Assembly (NCBI GenBank): GCA_963457665.1
Contig: OY735202.1
Coordinates: 77,066,142 to 77,130,141, forward strand
Reading direction: 5' to 3'
Length of the DNA: 64,000 bases
From: Thysanoteuthis rhombus
Lineage: Eukaryota; Mollusca; Cephalopoda; Oegopsida; Thysanoteuthidae
A program made the translations under genes and the position numbers. Positions 33,461 through 45,545 of the stretch are shown here, in pieces. Below the pieces are notes generated by a model. It ran no database searches and was not told where the DNA came from. It was given only the letters and a program-made list of their open reading frames with translations. Position 1 is the first letter of the stretch, and each line of letters starts with the position of its first letter.

Positions 33461-34677
33461 TTGACTCTTCAACAGCCAATTTATTCTGACAATTATGCCA
33501 GTTCTGAGGAAACAATGCCAAAAATTCCAAGTAAATTTGAATTCTCTTGCCAATTGATTGGGTGTGAAAAAATGAAAAATGACTGGTAAAATTGAAGACA
33601 AGAAATTTCCTTTTTCCATTCCACTTGTGGTTTGTTCATTTGATCAATTCACCTGATGCAGTAATGGCAAATCTTTTTAGTTCGGTGTGTTGAAAATTTT
33701 GATATTTTCGATGATCCTGTTATTGCAGTGTCATTTACATGTATTTTCATTTTTAGTCAATGCTTATAGATAAGTGCACTATTTTTCTAGTATGTTTATA
33801 AAACTAGTTGAATGAAATATACTTTTAAAATGATAAAATGAAATTCCAAGTCCATCTTGTGTCACCAAATTTCCTGCATTGTGACACCACTTTGCAATCA
33901 CTGAGTCTTCAATTTCACTCACAGTTTTTGGTATAGAAAACATCAAAGAGTTACCTCCCTTAGAACTGAGATCAATGTTGCGATAAATTGGGCATAACTT
34001 TTGGGACTGCCTGTATTTTAGGTACAACTTTTCTGTTAAATTCATGACTGAGGAACCCGATTTTAACAATTATCCAGGATGATTATTATTCACAGATTTA
34101 TACAAACAGTTTTCCTCAATTTGATTATCATAGTCACAACTTGGTGCGTAGCCAGGTTCTTAAGTTAGGGGAAGCGAACACACAAGGTGCCAGGACACAT
34201 TCCAAATAATTTTCAGTTCACTTAACGATTTGTATCTAAAATCAAAGTACAAGAAAGCTTTCATTTGTTCCATAATGACATTAACAGCTGCTATTTGTGT
34301 CTGCTGCAAAGTTGCCTCCCTTGCGAAATATTGCTGAAATGTTTATCTGGTACAATTACTAACATTTTAAGCCTAGTGGATTGAATGAAGGATTCAATTT
34401 GAAATTCCAAGAACATTATCGTATGTAGCGGGCATCTGAAGAAGGACAGAGAGTATGATGGCCAAAACGTTGTGATTATGATACACCAAGATGACAACAG
34501 CAGTTTGAATAAATCTGCGTATAATAATAATAATAATTCATCTTTTAAATTCAGACATAAATTATCGAGAGAGACAGTGGTTCTGTTGCATTTGCCCTGT
34601 ACTACACGAGTCTTGTGTCCACTTCCCCTTTTGCTTGAATAAAGAGGATGTTTACTTGATAGAAGGGTGTCCATAAA
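33461..34677. other. No gene seen
   Basis: Intergenic DNA downstream of GNS. A (TAA)n run lies at 34518-34537. 34291-34674 (-) is open for 127 codons, but I recognise no domain in it and no splice support. Confidence 0.4.
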
Positions 34678-34850
34678 TCATTCAAAGAGTCTTTTTGATG
34701 ATTGAACTGCTTCTGGTTGTTTGTATTGTTGACACTACGTTTTGAACAATCCATTCTGTACCATCTTCACGTCTATCATCTCAATGTCCAAAACGTATGA
34801 ACAACACAAGCAAGGAGTTCAATCATCCAAAACACTCTTTGAATATTAAC
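34678..34850. repeat. Foldback repeat, about 80-bp arms
   Basis: The left arm TCATTCAAAGAGTCTTTTTGATGATTGAACTGCTT and the complement of the right arm GGAGTTCAATCATCCAAAACACTCTTTGAATATT pair along their length. The arms meet near 34765. TGTACC/GGTACA lies at the centre. No coding content. It abuts the mariner-like remnant. Confidence 0.65.
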
Positions 34851-34871
34851 AACCTTTCTTGAAACTATAGA

Positions 34872-35442
34872 CAGTGTCCGTAAATTATCTTTACAAATTT
34901 GAAATTACAAATATTAACATAATTAAGCACGGTTTGTTGTAGAGTGAAGACTAAGTAAAGAATTAAAAAAATTTTTTAAATTTTCACAAATATTAGTATA
35001 TGTATACAAGGGCTATGTGCCACTAATAGTACCTACTTGGAAGAAATTCAATTTTGAGTGTGGTACGTCTGAGCATCTCTTCAACAGTGGTGTATATGGT
35101 TTGGCAAATCGTTTGCTTTGTTTTTAATATATCTCCACCAAAAGAAGCCAATAAGAGTTATGTCAAGTAACTGGGGCAGCCATTGAATCGGTCCATCCCT
35201 TCTGATACACTGGTGAGGGAACATTCCATTGAAAAGTTTTCAAACCTGGCTGGAAATTGAATATAGCCTAGTTATGCTGTGTGCAAATAATATCTCCCAT
35301 CTAAAAGTGTGGTTTCTGAAGAAAAAAAAAAATTTGATAACTTTATCTTCATTCTACCACAAACCCCATATAATTATGTCAATATTTTAATTTTTAATAG
35401 ATTTCTGAAGTTGTGAAGATAATTTTTGGATACCCTGTATGA
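34872..35442 (-). mobile_element. Mariner/Tc1-superfamily remnant, internally deleted
   Basis: The ends are inverted: CAGTGTCCGTAAATTATCTTTACAA (from 34873) and the complement of GAAGATAATTTTTGGATACCCTG (to 35442). The similarity runs inward about 60 bp to ATTAACATAATTA / ATAATTATGTCAATAT. The minus strand keeps GPIQWLPQLLDITLIGFFWW and YIKNKANDLPNHI (about 35085-35200), a corrupted form of the WPPRSPDLTPLDFFLWGYIK region of IS630/mariner-type transposases. Stops and size show that it is dead. Confidence 0.75.
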
Positions 35443-35509
35443 AAAATAGGTTTGGTTTTGGGTTTTTTTTTTCCCACTCATTAGCAAAGAGAATGGTCAA
35501 TTCTACTAT

Positions 35510-35665
35510 AGAAGTTCACTTGACCGTTTGAAGGTTCCCAATGTTTCTATGACTGCTGAGATATATATGTCTCTTGGATCTCTTTCAGAAATCTGCTAGA
35601 ACATCTTAATACTCATTAATACTTGCTACCCATTTCCTTGAGACCACCAATGAGAAGGGAAACTG
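35510..35665. repeat. Eroded relative of the piggyBac-like MITE
   Basis: TTCTATGACTGCTGAGATATATATGTCTCTTGGATC and TTTCAGAAATCTG match the reverse complement of the MITE interior at 8.65-8.79 kb. Terminal repeats are degraded, and no clear TTAA pair remains. Confidence 0.5.
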
Positions 35666-37725
35666 GGTCATTTAGTTAGATATATTTACATCAGGGAATT
35701 ATAAGAAGTTCTGATTGAAATACAAACATCTTTGTATTTTAGCTGTTGTGACCCAGGTACGTTATCAGTGGTGACTTTCGGGTCCCCCCCCCTCCAATTA
35801 TTTTCATTATCTTTACATTATTTTTTAGAAGATTTTTGTGGGTTTCTCAATTATATCCCCCCCCACTTCAGTTGAAGGGTCTGCAGGTCCTATGTGCTGC
35901 CGCTAATGTTATCTATGAAGATCTTTATAGAAAGCACTGTTGATTTGGAAACTAAGCACCTTGATAGATTAATCCACTCAAGACTAAACTAACATTTTTG
36001 AAGCTTACACCTGGAAAAGTAAATTTTACAAATGTTGGATATCATTTTCCTATGTTTTAAGGATAATTTCTAGGGAATAAAATTAGTTTTGATTCACTCA
36101 TCTGGAGTAACTTTTATTATGATCTTCTTGTATAAAAGCTAATGTTACTTTTTTGTTTGTGCGTAGTTTTGTTGATTTTTGTCATGCAAAAGCAAACACA
36201 GAGAAAGAGAGGAAGGGGGTAAAGCAAAGCTTGTGTTTATGTGTGTCAACATCTCTACTACTATTGCTACTGCTGATGTCTTCATAGTGAGACAAAAATA
36301 TTGGCCTCTCTGATTTTGTCCCCCCCATGATTAAAACTTCTTTTTTTTTTTTTTTTGTATTAAAAAGAAAATTTGTGTTCTCTCCAATTCTATTGCTTTG
36401 TTTACTTATTGAAAAAAGACAGATAATAAGAGAAAAATGAATTTTGTTCCAGGTATGCACTTTTTTTTTTTTTTTTTTTTGTTTCTTTGCAATAAATACA
36501 TTTATACTAAAATATATATTTTGTATAATTTATCCATGCATGAATAATCCCATTTTTGATGGGCGCTATCCTAGTTTAATCATAAATTCCTAATTGTTTA
36601 TTTCTTAGGTCTGGATGAAAAAAAGAAACATTTACTATATGATTTTCTCAGTCTAATCAGAAAGTACATCATAAGTATAGATTTCATTGTCTAAATATCC
36701 ATTTAGTCACCCTGTTTTGGCTGTGTACCCTTGAACCTTTGTCGGGTGTTCCTGGTTCTAGAATGTTAAATTACTTCCCAGAGTGTGTGCTCGTATTGGA
36801 GTGGACACATCACATCTGTTTTTCTGAACATAACTATATATCGGTGTTGTGTTTAGGTATCAAATTCCAAGTTGCTTCCCTTTCATTGGATGACTTGTTT
36901 GCTTTATTCCGAAATGGCCTTTTTTTGATAAGAGGTTCCCAGATGCTATTTATATTGATGCTTGCTCAGCTAATTGGTTCAACTGAACAAGTTGTGTACT
37001 GCTTCCTTCAGTCGTTTCTTTGCCAGTTGTACTTGTATCTCTCTATTAATTGAAATACACAATAATAAATTTAATCATTGTGTATAGTTTATTTAGACCA
37101 ATTTCCTTGTCCCAGTTGTTTGTTTTCCACAATGTGTGCTTCACATCCGTTCTGGATCATAAAATCAAACACAATATGTTCTAGAATTCAATACTCAGAA
37201 CACCTGATGTTTAGAAGAGCAAATATCAAGTTATGTTGGATCTGGTCATAATAATTCAACTTTTGTTATAATGGTGCTTACAGGTGACAGTGGAAAGAAC
37301 GGAGGTCAGCCTAAGAAGCTGCAGATCGAATTGAAAACATCTTTTTTGCAAGGCTTTAGCTTCACAACCAAGATATAAATAAGGCTTTATTGTAGACTTC
37401 ATATCTCTTACGGTAGAATGGAAAGCAACCAAAATATGTGCTGAAAAATTTGAGAAATTATTTTTTTACATTATTTGATAAATAATTAATGCTACTTAAT
37501 TCAAGGAAAAAGAAATTACAAAATATAAACAGTGTAAACAAACAGAACTGAATCTTTGAGAATTTGGTATATATTGCTATGTGTTATTGTGTGTATTTGA
37601 CAAGCGTAGAATAGATGAGCCTTTTGTGAGGTTTTCTTAGGGATGGAGTCTAATTGGCTCAAAGATTGTCTTTTTGTGACTTGAGGGGCAACAAGCTGTA
37701 TTATTGTAGAGAATTGAAAAAAAAA
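35666..37725. other. No gene seen
   Basis: Intergenic AT-rich DNA. 36739-37053 (+) is open for 104 codons but shows no recognised domain. Long T runs lie at 36340-36357 and 36462-36480. Confidence 0.4.
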
Positions 37726-37730
37726 TGTTG

Positions 37731-37767
37731 GTATGTGTATGTATGTATGTATGTATGTATGTATATG

Positions 37768-37799
<32 letters not shown>
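37731..37799. repeat. (GTAT)n-(AT)n microsatellite followed by C10
   Basis: Tandem GTAT units pass into an AT run and then C10. YIYIYI open frames here are artefacts. Confidence 0.95.
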
Positions 37800-38204
37800 C
37801 CCCCCCCCCCGATAGCATACAGTTGCAAGGTGTTTTTGGCCTAAGATACAAGGACATGAGTTGCAGAGTTCCAACTAATTTCACATTCAGTTTAACTCTC
37901 TGGAGTTCATAACTTTTTAAAAAATTATTTTTTTTTGTTGCTGCCAATTGAAATTTGAGTCTCCATTTTCTCAATCATGGCTATGTCACCCATTGTTCAA
38001 TTCAGCTGCCGACTTTTTACTCACACTGAAGGGGAAGGGCATCTTTAGTGCCACCGCCATGTCCTTCTGGATTCCCTTTGGAGACCTTGATACGGAGGTT
38101 GTGGATCACTGCACAATCAGTAATATTGTCTAGTTTCTCAACAATTGCTGAATCTTGTGTTTCAGTTGTGAGGAATAGAAAAAATGGAACAGTTAGGATA
38201 CTAT

Positions 38205-38582
38205 CAACCAAAACTGTCAACATAGGTTTCTTCAGTTCTTAGGTGGGTCTATGTACAAATGTATCAAATACATACCGGCCACACCAAAGTAGCTAGAGAG
38301 CTGAAAATTCTAAAATCTATTTTTTCATTTTGTCTGAAGAAGAAAAAAAAAATTTGTCTTTTGATCCCCCTCCCCCCTTGGTGTTGGGGGGGCAATTTAT
38401 TATGTAAGTTTAGGTTTGTGTCTGGCAGCACTTGGTTTTTTAAATTTTGGCATTTTTGTGATCACCACCCAAAAAAAGTGAGGGAAGTTTATTCATTCTT
38501 TGATCACCCCCAACAAGGCATGTTGCCAAAATTTGTTGACCACATGATGGTTATTTTGAAAGACCAACCTGACTTGTCTATT
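38205..38582 (+). repeat. Family A dispersed repeat, copy 7
   Basis: ACCAAAACTGTCAACATAGGTTTCTTCAG gives the cleanest 5' end. CCACACCAAAGTAGCTAGAGAGC, TATGTAAGTTTAGG, TTGATCACCCCCAAC and AAGGCATGTTGCCAAAA follow. The end is GACCAACCTGACTTGTC. Confidence 0.75.
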
Positions 38583-38670
38583 TATCTTCTATGAAAGCTC
38601 AATACTTTTCATGCCTTCATTAACAATTATTGTCACTTGGCTTTGGTACTTATTGACTGTGAATTATTAA

Positions 38671-38674
<4 letters not shown>

Positions 38675-38729
<55 letters not shown>
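38675..38729. repeat. (AT)n microsatellite, about 55 bp
   Basis: A pure AT run. No flanking repeat family recognised. Confidence 0.95.
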
Positions 38730-38731
<2 letters not shown>

Positions 38732-39735
38732 TTTACATTCTCTTTCTACAAAGCGGAACTATGGAATAAAATGGATTATGTATATTTTCTGGCAGGTTCT
38801 GTGAACTGTAACATTTCAACCATTGTGGATTTCGACTATGGATGCACATAAAGGCAAAATATTTCATGGCTGGCAAACCATTGAACTGATGTCATTAACA
38901 ATTTTTTGTCATTTAAAAGATATTTTCCCATGTCAGTTGAACTGCTAGAATTACTTTTGCACTTATAAAAGTTGCTGATATTATGACAATAATGAGTATT
39001 TTCGTGATCACTTTTTTTCCCCTCCTTCTCCTCCTCCTTATCATTACCCCCCCCCCCCGATTTGGACCAAATTTCTAGTGACCATTTGAACATCCTTACC
39101 CCCGAAGTTTGAGCAATTAAACACCCTTTCCCCCTCCTAAAGCAGTCTAAACGGAGGAATATTTCATTTTTATTAACCATGTAAGAAGAAAGATGTAGTT
39201 CACCAACATTTGTCAGCCATGGATTCTCTCCCCCTTAATTTTGGCAGTCAAACATCCCCTGCCCCAATAGTCCGGGGGGGGGGGCGAATGTTAAAGTCAT
39301 CCATCTTTTATTTTTCAAATCATTTCTTCTGATCAATTCCCAGTTTCAATGCCAAACCACAAACTAATTTTTCTTTTTTTAATACCTTTAAAACTGAAAA
39401 CCTGACAAAAATCCAAAAGTTTATCTGACATTAATCTCCATAGTTCAGAATGGAACCCCCTGACTGGGTGTCTGCTGCCACTTTTCCAAGGAAGGAGGGG
39501 GATATTTTTGTGGGGGGAGGGACAAGAGAGTGTATATGGAATATATCTTAGTGGTAACCCTGTTTCCAGCGTATAATAATACAGTCTCTTCATTTTGGAA
39601 TGTCATTTAGAGCTTAAATAAATCGGACGTATTGCACCAATATCCTTCATTGACTATAAGGTTATAACTTTCAAATCTCATCACCAGAGGTGAGAAAGCC
39701 TGATAGAGGGGAGGGATGCCCCACACCCATGCCCC
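38730..39735. other. No gene seen
   Basis: Intergenic DNA with C12 and G10 runs near 39046 and 39273. The minus-strand frames at 38836-39180 and 39333-39593 have no recognised domain. Confidence 0.4.
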
Positions 39736-39779
39736 TAACAAATAAAGTCACTCTCCATGTGTATCAGTAACAAAAAATA

Positions 39780-40115
39780 CATTTTCCTTTTCCTTTTTTT
39801 TTTTTTTTTCTTCCCCCTTGATTTGAATTTTTTTAGCCAACAACTTTTCCAAGGTGTTTTTTATATTAATAGTTAGTGTCTTTATGCTGGCTACAATATC
39901 AGCTGCCCCTTCTAGACCTTCTTATATTACAATTTTCTCACATCTCGGTTTGTGATTTGTGAAATAGACTTTAAGGTGACAAGCACCTGAAATGACATCA
40001 CTTACTTCACTATTCTTGGTTGCAACACTCAATATTACCAAGCAGTCACCCATCTAAATACTGACCTGGCTGTATGTTGCTCACCTTTGGTGATCAATGT
40101 TATTTGGCCATGAGC
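39780..40115 (-). repeat. Family K 5S rRNA-derived SINE, copy 1
   Basis: The 5S-like head is the reverse complement of about 40015-40115. It reads GCTCATGGCC..., GAGCAACATACAGCCAGGTC and AGTATTTAGATGGGTGACTG, then CTTGGTAATATTGAGTG. This follows 5S rRNA (GGTCAGTACTTGGATGGGTGACCGCCTGGGAATACCGGGTG). The tail, with CAGCTGATATTGTAGCCAGCATAAAG, is shared with the copy at 60 kb, which makes it a SINE3-type element rather than a stray 5S pseudogene. Confidence 0.75.
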
Positions 40116-41498
40116 TTATATCAATGGAACAAAATATTTTCTGAATTAACTGACAGTGAAAACCCTAGAATAACACCTTTTATATTTTTGAGATATGTCA
40201 TTACCTTCCTCACAGTCCAACCAGTGATAGCAGTAAAGCTGTTACAACCATTGTCAAGCTTGATAGAAGCAGAAGCGGGATGTGGGACCTGTAGACCCCA
40301 CGACTAGGGCGGAGATCTACAGGTTCAATATATCTGAGACGCCCTGAAAAATAATCTTCAAAAGTTTTTTCAAAATTTGCATGGGGCTGCAGTTGGATAG
40401 AGGCCTTCATAATTGGTGAACAGATACCATGTCGAAACAACCCCAACAGATCCAGAAATTAGAACTCTCAGCTAGTCCTCAGGGACGTACTTAATCCGTC
40501 TCAAAAATCGTTTGTGAATAAGAAATGAGCTCTGTATGTGTTATTTAAAAAAAAAAACAAACTCAAAGATTTTTCTATTCTAATTCTTTACAAGTGCAAT
40601 CAAAAAATGACTTTGAAATTTTTCAATTGCATTGTACCTGAAGACAAAACGTTGCTCTGCATTTTCAAGTTCAACCAGAACAAACCTGGATTTTTTATGC
40701 ATATGCAAAAGAAAAAAGAAGGGAGACTACTACTCGAATTTAGTATTTGGTAGTTATCTCCCATGACAAAAATTACAGACAAAAAATATTGACGTGCACA
40801 TTGCGTATTATGTAAGTAGATTCTTTCACTTCTTTATATTGGTCCCTTTTAATTTTTTTTTTCTTTCTCCCTCCTCTCTCCTTTTCTCTTTCTTTCTTTT
40901 TCTTTGTAATGAATTGTTTCAAAGAATGAAGTTACTATCCTTGAAAAAAAAATGCTTTAATGTTTTGCAGAGTTGCTGCACATAATACTTGAATTTGACT
41001 GATTTTACAAGCGTAAAAGTAAAGCGAATTCAGTATCTATCGGAAACTCACCCGACCGATCTTTTGTTTCAAGTTTCTGATTTTTGCCTAGTATCAAAGT
41101 AGATTATTTATGTACTAATGGTCTGAATAGTTTTAAAGGGAGCATTGTTTTTTTTTTTTTTAATTTTTTTTTGTCAATTCCCAAGATGATGTTTTTTCAA
41201 TGAGTTCCTCAAGCAATCAATAATTCATCTTTATTATTTTTGATGTTCACGGGTTTCAGCCTTTCAAAGGGAGACAATTTTTTGTTTGGCTTTTTGTTTT
41301 TCCACCATCATCATACATAGACGCGTTGCAGTTTGTGAAAGCAATAGAAAATGAAAATAATTTGTTTGCTACCGTTACTTGACGTTACCAAAAGAAAAAA
41401 AAAAGTCCATTCCCCCCCCACTCCTTACATAAGGATAGTACACCTGTGGAAGGCTGTAGAATGGTTCAGTCGAAATGTTGCATGAACAACAAAAATGA

Positions 41499-41860
41499 CA
41501 AAAACAGGTTCAGTTAGTCATTCAATAGAAAGTGTCATGCGACCAATGTCTTTTGGCAGCATGCTGTGTTGAAGGTGATCAACTGAAAGAAAGGGTAATC
41601 GAAAATAAGTCCCCTCTCTTGCCTCTTGTTGGGCAGTGATCACTGAAAAAGTCAAAATTTATTCAAAAAACTTACGGTGGGGGGGGATCAGAAATTTTTT
41701 TTTTTCTTGACATAATAATGAGTGAGTGTTTGAATTTTCAGCCCTCTATCTCCATTGGTGTGGCCTGTGCTAGTGATATATCCATCAATGCAAATATACT
41801 GACATAGCTAGTTAAACCAGCTTAAAAACTGAAAGAAACCTATGTTGTTTGGTTGATGGT
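41499..41860 (-). repeat. Family A dispersed repeat, copy 8 (reverse)
   Basis: GTTCAGTTAGTCATTCAATAGAAAG, GGCAGCATGCTGTGTTG, GGTGATCAACTG and the 5' end complement CTTAAAAACTGAAAGAAACCTATG are in reverse family order. Confidence 0.75.
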
Positions 41861-41994
41861 TTCTGAAGATGAAAAGAGTAAGTACAATTGTCCAAAGACC
41901 TCTTTGAATGGTAATGGTATTATAGACAATGTTTTGTTGTTTATCAGCTGTCTAACTTTATTCAACAACTGTAGCCACCAAAGGTGGCAAAGTG

Positions 41995-42282
41995 TTATAC
42001 TCCTTTTTTATATGTGTGTTTATGTATTTGTGTCTTTCAGTGCTCCTGGCCTTACTGTTTTGTCTACAGGCTTGAAAATTGGCATCAGTACTACACTAAA
42101 CCCCTTCTAAAAATGTCTGTTTCATTTTTGGAAAAAAAGCTTTTTTGAAAGTTTTGGGGGCTTTATTCTAATAGGTTTATAAATAACATTTAGATTCCTC
42201 AGAATCTAGATGTTTCTAGATGTTATTTTTACACTGATTTGGATGTTTTCCAATGGAAAAAGCCAGTGATGTCATAAATCAG
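41995..42282 (+). repeat. Family F element, copy 1
   Basis: TGTTTTGTCTACAGGCTTGAAAATTGGCATCAGTAC, AAAAAGCTTTTTTGA, TCTAGATGTTTCTAGATGTT and GTTTTCCAATGGAAAAAGCCAGTGATGTCAT are shared with 47940-48225. It is followed at 42282 by GGTTCTCAACCTTTTTGGC, which looks like a hAT-type terminal sequence, but its partner end was not found. Confidence 0.65.
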
Positions 42283-42669
42283 GTTCTCAACCTTTTTGGC
42301 ATCACCACTGACTTTCTCGTGGGGAATTTTCGCACCACCCACCTGTGTAGTAAATATTCAAAAAGACAATCAAGCATATTTAACTCTTTCAAAACAATAA
42401 GAATGAACAGCTTCCACCTTAGATGATTCTTTCATGAAAGTAATGTAAATTAGTAACATGAAATGTATGGCACGCACATACTAAGTTTAGAAATCATCAA
42501 TGCAATCCCTGTCTCGTGGTGTCGGGTAATCTTTCAAGAATGTTATGTGTTGTGTACCACGTAGCCAGCTTGCTACTTACCTACTTACTGAGTTTAGTAC
42601 AGATGCATACTTTTCTTTGTGTGAACCATCACAAGACAGCACAATATATCCAGGAAAAAAAAGGAGTCT

Positions 42670-42838
42670 GAGACATCATAGAATCCATTAAAAAAAACTC
42701 AGATGGCAATGGGCTGGCTATGTTGCAAGAATGGCAGATAACCGATGGACATCACGATTCATGACATGGATCCTCCGAGATCACACATGCAACCAAGGCC
42801 GGCAGAGTACTAGATGGAGAGACAAACTAGACATATCT
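42670..42838 (+). pseudogene. Family D LINE fragment (RTE-like C-terminal region)
   Basis: The plus strand reads GWLCCKNGR-type frames. The nucleotide block GGCTATGTTGCAAGAATGGCAGATAACCGATGG encodes GYVARMADNRWTS, then TWILRDHTCNQGRQSTRWRD, typical of the LINE region G.HVARM.DNRW...RNQGR...RW.D. The opposite-strand copy is at 46.1-46.25 kb. Confidence 0.7.
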
Positions 42839-44145
42839 ACATGATTTTCAATATCACAGACTCCAACACTCAAAATCCTGGTGAAGTTGAGTGTACTATA
42901 CAAGAGAAGAATGGTTAACCAAGGGGTTTACGTGAGAAACCAGACTTGGACAGGGAACAGATAAAAATCTTAACTGGAAAGCAACTGATATTGAATCCGA
43001 GAGTAAAGTACCAAAAAGCATCCGACAAGTGAGGTCTGGACAGAATACAGATGTATAATTAATTGTATTTCTTTGAGAGGTTTAAGAATCCCTGAGTATG
43101 CTTCTAGTTTCCAGGCAGGTGAATTGATTGCTAGAGGATCTGGCCCTGCCTATTTCCAAGGGAAAATTATGAATTCCTAAATTTGGTGAGGGTGGAATGA
43201 AGATCGCTTAGGTTAGCATTATTTCAATATTTACCTGCTGAGAGGGGAAAAACCAATCGTAAACCTTTAAGCCATCGGCCTCACACACAAAGGGAGCTGA
43301 CCATCATATAAGCCAGCTATTTTTGAGTAGCAGCAGAAAGAGAGAGAGAAAAGAATCCACAGGGACACTGCAGAGAATTCCACGTTCCTTGTCACCACGT
43401 ATAGTTTTGACCCCAAAAGAAAGAGACATCAAGTGGATGACCCTAGAAAACTAGAATTTTGATGAAGCTATACAGATAGATATACCGGGAGACATCATGT
43501 AGATAACCCAAAAGACAGATTTATAGTCATTCTATAGTGTCCTCACCTGCATCTGCGTGTATTTTGACTTGTCATCCTGTAATGATACCGACAATTGTTC
43601 CTTTTCAACTTACGACACTTCTGGTGGTTTTTGTTTCAATGCCGCAGAGTCTTTTAGCCGACAGCTGTACCTCCTCAGATCTAGACACAACGTGGGGCAA
43701 CTATAAACAGAGATACCAGTCAACTACAGCCTGACCAGCGTTACATTTTTACCAACCGGCAAAGGGTGGCAGAAACAAGACTGGGGTACATTCACCCTTA
43801 AGCTTTTACTCATCCCAAGGTGCCACTCACTGTTTATAGCAAATCTCTGATCCACGGTCTCAATAAGATTTCAAATTTTACCCCCCACCCACTCACGCTT
43901 GGTGAGAATGCCTGATCCGGGGGGGGGCGGTTGTGCTAAATCTCTCATGTCCTTCTCTAAGTAAGACCAGAGTAAAAGAATCTTACCATGTAATGAACAT
44001 ATATGCAGATCTTTCTGTTTTTTTGTTTGTTCTCAAACGGGATAATCTCATCTTCCTATTATGACATAACAATGTAAATTACTCGTCAAAACTCTTTATG
44101 TTTAATCATCACACATTAAGATGAGTTGAGACTTTTAAAAAAAAT
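42839..44145. other. No gene seen
   Basis: Less AT-rich intergenic DNA than average, with no recognised coding pattern. A G9 run lies near 43921. The open frame at 43537-43734 has no recognised domain. Confidence 0.4.
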
Positions 44146-44149
44146 CGAA

Positions 44150-44285
44150 ATTAGGATGCATGTATCAATAAATAATTAATTACTCAATAAAATAGCTTAA
44201 GGCTCCTTAGTGCCGATCCGTACATAGATAACCCTCTCATTTCTGACGAGTATATCCTAGTGATTTATATAAAAAGTAAGGGCAA
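44150..44285 (+). repeat. Family L fragment
   Basis: TTAGTGCCGATCCGTACATAGATAACCCTCTCATTTCTGACGAGTATAT resembles CAGTGCCTATCTATGCATTAATAACCCTGTCATTTTTGACGGATATATG at 59.48-59.53 kb. Unclassified. Confidence 0.4.
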
Positions 44286-44509
44286 ACAATTCCCTCAAAA
44301 TTGTATATAAATTGAATCATCTTCAAAATATCAATATTTTGTGCTCAAGGGACCCCTTGATTCCCTTTGCAATATCAATATTCTCCACCAAAAGGGACCT
44401 GTCTTTGCCTCTAACTTGAAAATCTTAGGTCCATGCCAAATGTTCTACCCCCTTCTGTTCTGGCCCAACAAACGTTAGATATTCATGTGATGTGGCTGAA
44501 TGTACTTAA

Positions 44510-44690
44510 ATGCTCCAACAAACCCGCAAATTTTCCCAAACCTGCTAAACCTCTTTCTTTACGTTTCATTCATTTAGAGAACACGTAGCAAACTTGAACC
44601 TGTTATATGACACTGTTTAAAGGTGTGACATCAACAAAAAATTGACAAATCACAGTCATCATTTAAATCCAGGCTTGTTGAGAAAAAGAT
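44510..44690 (+). repeat. Family I copy
   Basis: CCAAACCTGCTAAACCTCTTTC, GAACACGTAGCAAACTTGAACCTGTTATATGACACTGTT and TTGACAAATCACAGTCATC match 49955-50085. Confidence 0.6.
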
Positions 44691-45174
44691 CTATACTCAG
44701 GTCTAGACTGCTTTATGGGCCCTACCTACTAATTATTAAAACAAAAAAAAACTGAACTTTTATTTCCAAAAACCGTTGGCATGTGCAAGAAACTTCTTTT
44801 AAAAAAATACGTAGACAACACTTACAATTTAGAATTTAAAAAAAAAATCACCTAAATATTGTATTTTAATGAAAGTTTTTGATATATGATAAATTAATTT
44901 TTTTGAGAAGTTTCCAATCCAAATTTTAGAAAAACCTTTTTTTCATGTAATTATACTTAATTGAGTTGAAGATTTAGTATATTTATTGTTTTCAGTTATA
45001 ATTTTTACACGTATGAAAGATAAGTCTATAAGAAAATAAATTCTGTTTACCTTTTTGAAAAAAACAGTTCAAGAAGTTCCATATGAAAACCTTACTAAGA
45101 ATTTAGAAAAAAAATGGAAAAATTGCTCTTTATTAGTTAGTACACATATTAAGTTTCTTTTCCATGAAAAGAAA

Positions 45175-45545
45175 GCAGATATCTCTACATCACATGAATG
45201 AATCACCATAGCCCGTGTGTGTACCAAAACTAATTATCTAAAAATTCCATTTGAATCATTTGAAAAAATAGATCTTCCATCTAAAGTTATCTAAAAATTA
45301 CCAGTACAAGATTTAAGCATTGTCAGTCCCAAAATGACCTGAGAGACCCTAAAGAAATCATTTTTAGATGATACCCTCATGGTATGCTGATGCAAATTAT
45401 CAAAATAGTTGCCTCAAACATGTGACCAGACACAGCCGGAGACACTCACACACATAGATAGACAAAGACACTGAAAGAGAGAAGAATCTGTAGCACACTT
45501 GGCTGGTTGGTCGGGCCATCAGTGGGGCTATGGTAATTAAATACT
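45175..45545 (+). repeat. Family J, longest copy
   Basis: AATGAATCACCATAGCCCGTGTGTGTACCAAAACTAATTATCT, the TCTTCCATCTAAAGTTATCT and CCAAAATGACCTGAGAGACCC blocks, and the end TTGGCTGGTTGGTCGGGCCATCAGTGGGGCTATGGT are shared with copies at 25.2, 60.8 and 61.7 kb. Confidence 0.65.

Noticed and set aside
34291-34674. 127-codon minus-strand open frame
   Set aside because: I recognised no motif, and it lies beside repeat debris. Left as unassigned.
36739-37053. 104-codon open frame, hydrophobic
   Set aside because: No domain, no supporting splice sites or neighbours. Expected by chance in 64 kb.
37637-37974. Minus-strand frames with IYIYIYI strings
   Set aside because: Translation of the (GTAT)n-(AT)n tract.
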